Shown in pieces: positions 1 through 3,910 of a stretch of DNA of 5,292 nucleotides. Location of the stretch: positions 1 to 5,292 of the forward strand of contig JBKPTC010000119.1 of NCBI GenBank assembly GCA_046735355.1. Reading direction: 5' to 3'. The stretch is from DATAEU01 sp046735355 (GTDB lineage: Bacteria > Actinomycetota > UBA4738 > HRBIN12). Below the pieces are notes generated by a model, which had not been told where the DNA came from, did no database searches, and worked only from the letters and a program-made list of their open reading frames with translations. The first letter of the stretch is position 1, and each line of letters starts with the position of its first letter. A program made the position numbers and the translations under genes.

Positions 1-87
1 CTTCAGCTCGGCGCGCTTGCGACGAGCCTCCGCCGCTTTCTCCAGGGCTTGCCTACGTTGTTCCTCGGTCAGGGTGGGCAACGGCAT
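1..87 (-). CDS. mihF: Second, divergent mihF copy (integration host factor paralog), partial at left edge
   Basis: Reading leftwards from an ATG at 87-85, 29 codons are open to the window edge and give MPLPTLTEEQRRQALEKAAE followed by ARRKRAELK. This matches the first 29 residues of the complete mihF at 268-582 except R12 for K and E16 for V. Actinobacterial integration host factor (mIHF/sIHF) is a small nucleoid-associated DNA-binding protein; this visible part is the basic N-terminal helix, and the DNA-binding core would lie outside the window. A good Shine-Dalgarno (AAGGAG on this strand, 100-95) sits 7 bases before the ATG, and a TATACT box lies at 132-127. Eight of ten nucleotide differences from the other copy leave the protein unchanged, which fits a gene once kept under selection. 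The copy could be a full paralog, a truncated pseudogene, or the result of an assembly join; the window cannot decide. There is no overlap with other genes. Confidence 0.6.
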   Translation of the reverse strand, partial: MPLPTLTEEQRRQALEKAAEARRKRAELK

Positions 88-94
88 CGCAGCG

Positions 95-100
95 CTCCTT
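95..100 (-). promoter_or_regulatory. Ribosome binding site of the left mihF copy
   Basis: On the minus strand this reads AAGGAG, 7 bases before the ATG at 87. It lies inside the perfectly conserved 58 bp and fixes the start of the partial left gene. Confidence 0.6.
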
Positions 101-126
101 CTGGTCGCACGGATCGAAGCCCGGCG

Positions 127-132
127 AGTATA
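127..132 (-). promoter_or_regulatory. Candidate -10 box of the left mihF copy, no matching -35
   Basis: On the minus strand this reads TATACT, identical in sequence and context to the box before the right copy. At the distance where the right copy has TTGCTG, this side has CGCCCG (156-151), which does not resemble a -35 element. The homology between the arms ends between the two promoter elements, so this promoter may be weak, altered or dead. Confidence 0.4.
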
Positions 133-139
133 GACACGG

Positions 140-215
140 CCGGTCGTGCGCGGGCGTCGGACCACGAAAAACCGCAGGTCGCGACGTATGGATCCGCGTT
201 GCTGGGGGCGAGCGT
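140..215. other. Unique spacer between the two inverted arms
   Basis: These 76 bp share no visible similarity between their two halves and hold no credible gene. The spacer contains the probable -35 of the right mihF promoter near its right end and a short palindrome GTCGCGAC at 178-185. In a cruciform or single-stranded hairpin it would form the loop. The full gap between the divergent start codons is 180 bp. Confidence 0.5.
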
Positions 216-228
216 CCGTGTCTATACT
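199..228 (+). promoter_or_regulatory. Probable mihF promoter (TTGCTG - 18 bp - TATACT)
   Basis: A -35-like TTGCTG at 199-204 and a -10-like TATACT at 223-228 are separated by 18 bp, matching the housekeeping sigma pattern well. Transcription would start near 235 and give a leader of about 33 bases carrying the Shine-Dalgarno at 255-260. It is the most upstream promoter seen and probably drives mihF-gmk-rpoZ-coaBC. Confidence 0.6.
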
Positions 229-354
229 CGCCGGGCTTCGATCCGTGCGACCAGAAGGAGCGCTGCGATGCCGCTACCCACCCTGACCGAGGAACAGCGA
301 AAGCAAGCCCTGGTTAAGGCCGCCGAGGCTCGTCGCAAGCGCGCCGAGCTGAAG
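216..354 (+). repeat. Right arm of the 139-bp inverted repeat
   Basis: This arm carries the -10 box, leader, Shine-Dalgarno and first 29 codons of the complete mihF. It is the reverse complement of 1-139 at 129 of 139 positions. Positions 216-273 form a perfect 58-bp inverted match with 82-139. The repeat could in principle extend into the rest of mihF, because the left arm is cut by the window edge. Confidence 0.9.
255..260 (+). promoter_or_regulatory. Ribosome binding site of mihF
   Basis: AAGGAG lies 7 bases before the ATG at 268. It decides the mihF start against a longer frame opening at TTG 49, which would run through the promoter and the inverted repeat. Confidence 0.8.
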
Positions 355-582
355 GGTCAGCTCAAGTCGGGGAAGCTGACGCTGAAGGACGTCCTCGGAC
401 GGGAGGGGGACGACACCGTCGGCAAGATGAAGGTGTCCACGGTGCTCGAGTCCCTGCCCGGTGTCGGCAAGGTTCGCGCGCGCAAGCTGATGGAGAAGCT
501 CGACATCTCCGCGAGCCGTCGCGTTCGTGGTCTCGGTGCCAAGCAGCGCGACGCGCTGCTCGACGAGTTCTCCAAGAAGTAA
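268..582 (+). CDS. mihF: Actinobacterial integration host factor (mIHF/sIHF), nucleoid-associated protein
   Basis: The 104-residue product begins MPLPTLTEEQ and matches the short form of actinobacterial integration host factor, known as mIHF in Mycobacterium and sIHF in Streptomyces. These proteins bind and bend DNA, compact the nucleoid, influence transcription and were found as host factors for mycobacteriophage L5 integration. They are unrelated in fold to enteric IHF. Visible parts are a basic N-terminal helix rich in A, R and K (residues 10-30), a helix-turn segment with LPGVGKV at 63-69, which in the family belongs to the helix-two-turn-helix DNA-binding unit, and RRVRGLG at 84-90, the conserved arginine patch implicated in DNA contact. 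Length and motifs are normal for the family. The start is set by AAGGAG 7 bases upstream. gmk follows immediately, the usual actinobacterial neighbour. The odd point is the divergent duplicate of the 5' end on the left; the more usual upstream neighbour, pyrF, is not seen. Confidence 0.93.
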   Translation: MPLPTLTEEQRKQALVKAAEARRKRAELKGQLKSGKLTLKDVLGREGDDTVGKMKVSTVLESLPGVGKVRARKLMEKLDISASRRVRGLGAKQRDALLDEFSKK

Positions 583-589
583 CGCGTCG

Positions 590-1195
590 CTGAGCGATCG
601 CGGCACGCTCTTCGTTCTCTCCGGCCCGTCGGGCGTCGGCAAGGGAACCGTGGTCCGTCGGGTGCGGGAGCTCGTTCCGGACATCGTCCTTTCCGTGTCC
701 GCGACGACGCGCGGTCCCAGACGCGGCGAGCGCGACGGCGTCGACTACTTCTTCGTGAGCGATCAGGAGTTCGACCGGATGGTCGACGCGGCCGAGCTCC
801 TGGAGTGGGTCGAGATCTACGGCCACCGGTCGGGGACGCCGGCCCGCTTCATCGTCGAGCGTCGCGACGAGGGCCGGGACGTGCTCCTCGAGATCGACGT
901 GAACGGCGCCGGCTGGGTCCGCAAGCGCGAGCCCGGCGCCGTCCTCATCTTCCTCGCGCCGCCGTCGCTTGCGGAGCTGGAGCGCCGGCTCCGCGACCGC
1001 GGCACGGAGGATCCGGCCGTGCTGGAGCGCCGCCTCGCGCAGGCGAGCTGGGAGACGGAGCAGGCGTCGTGGTTCGACCACGTCGTCGTCAACGACGATC
1101 TCGAGCGGGCGACCGCCGAGGTGGCGGCTATAATCGCAGCTCACCGCGCGTCGGACGCAGCTCCGGCGCGCCGCGAGCCTCCAGCCGACGCGTAG
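590..1195 (+). CDS. gmk: Guanylate kinase
   Basis: Guanylate kinase phosphorylates GMP to GDP with ATP in the cytoplasm, feeding GTP, dGTP and (p)ppGpp pools. Numbered from CTG 590 (201 residues), the P-loop GPSGVGKGT is at 12-20. SATTRGPRRGE-DGVDYFF (37-55) is the GMP-binding segment, HRSGT at 79-83 replaces the more common YGT and resembles the mycobacterial enzyme, and LEIDVNGA (100-107) matches the family's DVxGA. The RLRDRGTED lid region (133-141) and VVVND (165-169) follow. The start is uncertain. No ATG, GTG or TTG lies in frame between the mihF stop (580-582) and the conserved domain, so I chose CTG 590, 7 bases after that stop. The alternatives, GTG 536 or GTG 527, overlap the conserved mihF C-terminus by 47 or 56 bp and add 18 or 21 residues that look like frame-shifted mihF sequence. 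Identity is secure and the start is not. The C-terminus ends in a short A/P/R-rich tail. Confidence 0.93.
   Translation: MSDRGTLFVLSGPSGVGKGTVVRRVRELVPDIVLSVSATTRGPRRGERDGVDYFFVSDQEFDRMVDAAELLEWVEIYGHRSGTPARFIVERRDEGRDVLLEIDVNGAGWVRKREPGAVLIFLAPPSLAELERRLRDRGTEDPAVLERRLAQASWETEQASWFDHVVVNDDLERATAEVAAIIAAHRASDAAPARREPPADA
1129..1134 (+). promoter_or_regulatory. Candidate internal -10 box before rpoZ, inside gmk
   Basis: A perfect TATAAT lies within the last codons of gmk, in the context GGCTATAATC. That resembles the boxes before mihF (GTCTATACTC) and metK (GGCTATACTC). No convincing -35 lies 16-18 bp upstream. It could give rpoZ-coaBC a separate promoter with a leader of about 80 bases. It also encodes part of AAIIAA in Gmk, so chance is possible. 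Confidence 0.35.
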
Positions 1196-1205
1196 AGCCG
1201 CCCGA

Positions 1206-1212
1206 GGGAAGG
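1206..1212 (+). promoter_or_regulatory. Ribosome binding site of rpoZ
   Basis: The purine run GGGAAGG ends 11 bases before the ATG at 1224, in the 28-bp gap after gmk. The spacing is slightly long but usable and supports the rpoZ start. Confidence 0.5.
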
Positions 1213-1223
1213 ATCCGCCTCCG

Positions 1224-1472
1224 ATGATCGAGCCGAAGATCGACGACCTGCTGGCGCAGGTCGACTCGAAGTACACGCTGGTCATCCTCGCCGCCCGCCG
1301 CGCGCGCGAGATCAACTCGTACTACAACCAGCTCGGCGAGGGGCGGGGCGAGTTCGTCCCACCGCTCGTCGAAACCGGTGGATTGACCAACAAGCCCCTG
1401 TCCATCGCCCTCGAGGAGATCGCCGAGGGTGACATCCAGGCCGAGCGCCCCGAGGGGGTTGGGGGCAACTAA
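1224..1472 (+). CDS. rpoZ: DNA-directed RNA polymerase omega subunit
   Basis: This 82-residue protein is the omega subunit of RNA polymerase, which helps fold and hold the beta' subunit in the core enzyme and in many bacteria is part of the ppGpp-responsive surface. It opens with MIEPKIDDLLAQVDSKYTLV, where the DxLL...DSKYxLV stretch is the family signature. AARRAREIN follows at 23-31, the most conserved omega helix, and NKPLSIALEEIAEGDI at 56-71 is the typical C-terminal segment. PPLVETGG between them is common in actinobacterial forms. Length is normal for the group. It lies 28 bp after gmk, and coaBC starts within its last 15 codons, so translation of rpoZ and coaBC is probably coupled. 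The gmk-rpoZ-coaBC order is widely conserved in bacteria. Confidence 0.95.
   Translation: MIEPKIDDLLAQVDSKYTLVILAARRAREINSYYNQLGEGRGEFVPPLVETGGLTNKPLSIALEEIAEGDIQAERPEGVGGN
1414..1418 (+). promoter_or_regulatory. Ribosome binding site of coaBC inside rpoZ
   Basis: AGGAG inside the rpoZ frame ends 10 bases before GTG 1429. It favours GTG 1429 as the coaBC start over the in-frame TTG at 1459, which has a G-rich run directly against it with no proper spacing. Confidence 0.5.
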
Positions 1473-2670
1473 CGCGCTCGCGGGACGCCGGGTCCTGCTC
1501 GGCGTCACCGGTGGGATCGCCGCCTACAAGGCCTGTCTGCTCGCCCGGCTGCTCGTCCGGGACGGCGCCGAGGTCCCGGTCGTCCTCACCAAGGCGGCGA
1601 CGCGGTTCGTCGGCGTCGACACCTTCTCCGGCCTGACCGGTCGCCGGGCGTACGCCGGCCTGTGGGACGAGCCAGGGAGCGTGCTCCACGTCCGGCTCGC
1701 GCACGAGGCGGACGTCGCGGTCGTCGCGCCCATCACCGCCAACGTGCTCGCGAAGCTCGCACACGGGATCGCGGACGATCTGTTGACCGCGACGCTGCTC
1801 GAGGCGCGCTGTCCGCTCGTGCTCGCGCCGGCGATGCACACGGGCATGTGGGACGCCGACGCGACGCAGGCGAACGTCGTCGCGCTTCGCGAGCGCGGCG
1901 CGGTCGTCGTCCAGCCGGTCGCGGGTGCGCTCGCGGCGGGCGACGAGGGACCCGGTCGCCTCGCCGAGCCCGAGACGATCCTCCGCGCGGTCGAACGCGC
2001 GGCGGAGCGCGGAACCGGCGAGCTCCACGGGCGCTCGATCGTCGTCACCGCCGGGCCGACGTGGGAGCCGGTCGATCCGGTTCGGTTCCTCGGCAACCGC
2101 TCGACCGGGCGGATGGGATTCGGGGTCGCGCGAGCGGCGCTTCGCCGCGGTGGCGACGTCACGCTCGTCGTCGGGCCGGGGACGATCGAGCCTCCGGTCG
2201 GTCCACGGATCGTGCGCGTCGAGACGGCGGAGCAGATGCGTGAGGCCGTGCGCGAGGCATCGGCCACCGCCGACGCCGTCGTGATGGCCGCCGCCGTCGC
2301 CGACTTCCGTCCCGACCACGTCGAGGCGTCGAAGGTGAAGAAGGAATCGGGGCCTCCGGAGCTCAAGCTCGTTCCGACGCGCGACATCCTGTCCGAGCTC
2401 GGCTCCGACAGGGGCGACCGCGTCCTAGTCGGGTTCGCCGCCGAGACCTCCGGCGACATGGAGGACGTGGCGCGCGGCAAGCTGCGGGCGAAGCATCTCG
2501 ATCTGATCGTCGTGAACGAGATCGGTCCGGAGGGCACCGGGTTCGGCTCCGAGACCAACCGCGCCGCGATCGTCGCTGCCGACGGGCGCGACGTGCCGAT
2601 GCGAACGTGGACCAAGGACGAGCTCGCCGCCGCGATCGTCGACCGCCTCGTCGAGGCGCTCGGGCCGTGA
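1429..2670 (+). CDS. coaBC: Bifunctional phosphopantothenoylcysteine decarboxylase / phosphopantothenate-cysteine ligase (CoaBC, Dfp)
   Basis: CoaBC carries out two steps of coenzyme A synthesis: CTP-dependent joining of 4'-phosphopantothenate to cysteine (CoaB) and FMN-dependent decarboxylation of the product to 4'-phosphopantetheine (CoaC). In this 413-residue protein the CoaC flavoprotein spans about 20-190. It contains GVTGGIAAYK (25-34), the catalytic histidine in VLHVRL (H87), APITAN (100-105) and PAMHTGMW (134-141). CoaB spans about 200-410, with VTAGPTWEPVDPVRF (206-220), GNRSTGRMG (222-230), AAAVADFRP (287-295), KVKK (302-305), VGFAAET (334-340) and the KLRAKHLDLIVVNEI segment. Compared with E. 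coli, the PAMN asparagine is histidine (H137) and the LACG cysteine is alanine (A170). I recall similar changes in mycobacterial and streptomycete CoaBC, so the enzyme is probably active. GTG 1429 overlaps rpoZ by 44 bp and has AGGAG upstream; TTG 1459 is the alternative. Confidence 0.95.
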   Translation: MTSRPSAPRGLGATNALAGRRVLLGVTGGIAAYKACLLARLLVRDGAEVPVVLTKAATRFVGVDTFSGLTGRRAYAGLWDEPGSVLHVRLAHEADVAVVAPITANVLAKLAHGIADDLLTATLLEARCPLVLAPAMHTGMWDADATQANVVALRERGAVVVQPVAGALAAGDEGPGRLAEPETILRAVERAAERGTGELHGRSIVVTAGPTWEPVDPVRFLGNRSTGRMGFGVARAALRRGGDVTLVVGPGTIEPPVGPRIVRVETAEQMREAVREASATADAVVMAAAVADFRPDHVEASKVKKESGPPELKLVPTRDILSELGSDRGDRVLVGFAAETSGDMEDVARGKLRAKHLDLIVVNEIGPEGTGFGSETNRAAIVAADGRDVPMRTWTKDELAAAIVDRLVEALGP

Positions 2671-2685
2671 CGCGGCCGCCGCGGT

Positions 2686-2697
2686 CGGACGCGTCCG
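2686..2697. repeat. 12-bp perfect palindrome in the metK promoter region
   Basis: CGGACGCGTCCG is its own reverse complement and sits in the 52-bp gap between coaBC and metK, where a -35 element would be expected for the TATACT at 2708. It could be an operator half-turn or coincidence in GC-rich DNA. It is too short and lacks a T run, so it is not a convincing terminator. Confidence 0.35.
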
Positions 2698-2707
2698 GAC
2701 CCGGGGC

Positions 2708-2713
2708 TATACT
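2708..2713 (+). promoter_or_regulatory. Probable metK -10 box giving a leaderless or near-leaderless mRNA
   Basis: TATACT ends only 9 bases before the metK ATG at 2723, in the same CTATACTC context as the mihF promoter. Initiation 6-8 bases after the box would fall at about 2719-2721, leaving a leader of 0-4 bases. No Shine-Dalgarno lies between the box and the ATG. The -35 region has only a poor match. Confidence 0.55.
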
Positions 2714-2722
2714 CCGCCCGTC

Positions 2723-3910
2723 ATGAGCCACGCGTACCTCTTCTCCTCGGAATCGGTGACCGAGGGACACCCGGACAAGCTCGCCGATCGCATCTCGGAC
2801 GCCGTCCTCGACGCGATCCTCGCCGTCGACCCGGACGGTCGCGTCGCGTGCGAGACGCTCGTCACGACCGGGATCGTCATGGTGGCCGGCGAGATCACGA
2901 CATCCGAGTACGTCGACATCCCGGCCATCGTCCGGCGAACGGTGCTCGAGATCGGCTACACCGACGCCAACTTCGGGATCGACGGCGCGACGTGCGGCGT
3001 CGTCACGTCGATCCAGGAGCAGTCGCCCGACATCGCGCGAGGCGTGGACCACGCACTCGAGGAGCGCGAGGGGCACGTCGACGACGACCTCGACACGCTC
3101 GGCGCCGGCGACCAGGGAATGATGTTCGGCTTCGCGTGCCGCGAGACCGAGGAGCTGATGCCGCTCCCGATCGCGATGGCGCATCGTCTGGCCAAGCGCC
3201 TGTCCGACGTCCGGAAGGCGGGCGTGATCCCGTACCTGCGGCCCGACGGCAAGAGCCAGGCGACGATCGAGTATCGCGACGGAAGGCCCGCGCGCGTCGA
3301 CACGGTCCTCATCTCCGCCCAGCATCGCGAGGAGGTCGACGTCGAGACCCTCCTCGCGCCCGACGTGACGGCGGAGGTGGTCGACCCGGTCGTGCGCGAG
3401 TTCGATCTGGAGGCCGACGGCGTGCGGGTGCTCGTCAATCCCACCGGTCGCTTCGAGATCGGCGGCCCCAAGGCCGACACCGGTCTCACCGGCCGCAAGA
3501 TCATCGTCGACAGCTACGGGGGGATGGCGCCGCACGGCGGCGGGTGCTTCTCGGGCAAGGACCCGACCAAGGTGGATCGATCCGCGGCGTACATGGCGCG
3601 GTACGTCGCGAAGAACCTCGTCGCGGCCGGTGTCGCCGACCGGTTGCAGATCCAGGTCGCTTATGCGATCGGCACGGCGCATCCGGTCTCGCTCGCCGTC
3701 GACACGTTCGGCACCGAGCAGGTCGACCCCGCGCGGATCGTCGACGCCGTCTGGGACGCGTTCGACTTCCGGCCCGCGGCCATCATCCGTGACCTCGATC
3801 TCCGTCGGCCGATCTATCAGGACACGGCCGCGTATGGTCACTTCGGGCGGAAGGAGTTCCCCTGGGAGGCGACCGACCGCGCGGATGATCTCCGTCGCGC
3901 GCTCGCGTGA
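2723..3910 (+). CDS. metK: S-adenosylmethionine synthetase (methionine adenosyltransferase)
   Basis: MetK makes S-adenosylmethionine from methionine and ATP, releasing phosphate and diphosphate; the product is the cell's main methyl donor. The 395-residue protein has the usual three-part fold and length. It contains FSSESVTEGHPDK at 7-19 (H16 the catalytic histidine and D18 a magnesium ligand in the family), IDGATCGV (86-93), GAGDQGMMFG at 127-136 (the GAGDQG signature), LRPDGKSQ (172-179) and GGGCFSGKDPTKVDRSAAY at 272-290 (the phosphate-binding loop). The loop has cysteine where GGGAFSGKD is commoner, a mild variation. The N-terminus matches family starts exactly at this ATG. No ribosome binding site is visible, and a -10 box ends 9 bases upstream, so translation is probably leaderless when driven from that promoter. 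priA starts inside its last codons. The gene sits after coaBC as in many actinobacteria. Confidence 0.97.
   Translation: MSHAYLFSSESVTEGHPDKLADRISDAVLDAILAVDPDGRVACETLVTTGIVMVAGEITTSEYVDIPAIVRRTVLEIGYTDANFGIDGATCGVVTSIQEQSPDIARGVDHALEEREGHVDDDLDTLGAGDQGMMFGFACRETEELMPLPIAMAHRLAKRLSDVRKAGVIPYLRPDGKSQATIEYRDGRPARVDTVLISAQHREEVDVETLLAPDVTAEVVDPVVREFDLEADGVRVLVNPTGRFEIGGPKADTGLTGRKIIVDSYGGMAPHGGGCFSGKDPTKVDRSAAYMARYVAKNLVAAGVADRLQIQVAYAIGTAHPVSLAVDTFGTEQVDPARIVDAVWDAFDFRPAAIIRDLDLRRPIYQDTAAYGHFGRKEFPWEATDRADDLRRALA

Larger units (their letters stand above)
1..139 (-). repeat. Left arm of a 139-bp inverted repeat (mihF 5' region)
   Basis: The reverse complement of this arm aligns without gaps to 216-354, with ten mismatches in 139 bp. 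The inner 58 bp (82-139) match 273-216 perfectly, and the outer 30 bp (1-30) match 354-325 perfectly. All mismatches lie in codons 3-19 of the two mihF copies. The match ends abruptly at 139, inside the promoter spacer, and may continue beyond the left edge. The arms are separated by a 76-bp unique spacer. Confidence 0.9.

Noticed and set aside
49..267. Upstream extension of the mihF frame to TTG 49
   Set aside because: It runs through the promoter, the leader and the inverted repeat. The homologous protein starts at 268, where a good ribosome binding site is present.
82..273. Inverted repeat as terminal repeats of an insertion sequence or integron site
   Set aside because: The arms carry promoter and coding sequence of mihF, the spacer is 76 bp with no transposase, and no target duplication is seen.
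272..290. MetK Cys in GGGCFSGKD as a functional novelty (residue numbers)
   Set aside because: A single small-residue change next to an otherwise perfect loop, plausible family variation; noted in the metK entry only.
1..354. The inverted repeat as a simple fold-back sequencing artefact
   Set aside because: A fold-back copy would be identical along its length; here ten differences, mostly synonymous, sit in the coding part. A chimeric assembly of two related sequences is still possible and is noted as an alternative.
362..1315. Antisense open frame opposite mihF-gmk
   Set aside because: Same reasoning: it is a shadow of conserved coding sequence with no plausible start signal or domain.
1312..2319. 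Antisense open frame opposite rpoZ and coaBC
   Set aside because: Its composition is low-complexity, rich in R, D and G, it shows no family motif, and it fully shadows conserved genes.
2671..2722. SAM riboswitch or terminator before metK
   Set aside because: The gap is 52 bp, too short for known SAM riboswitches. No GC hairpin followed by a T run is present.
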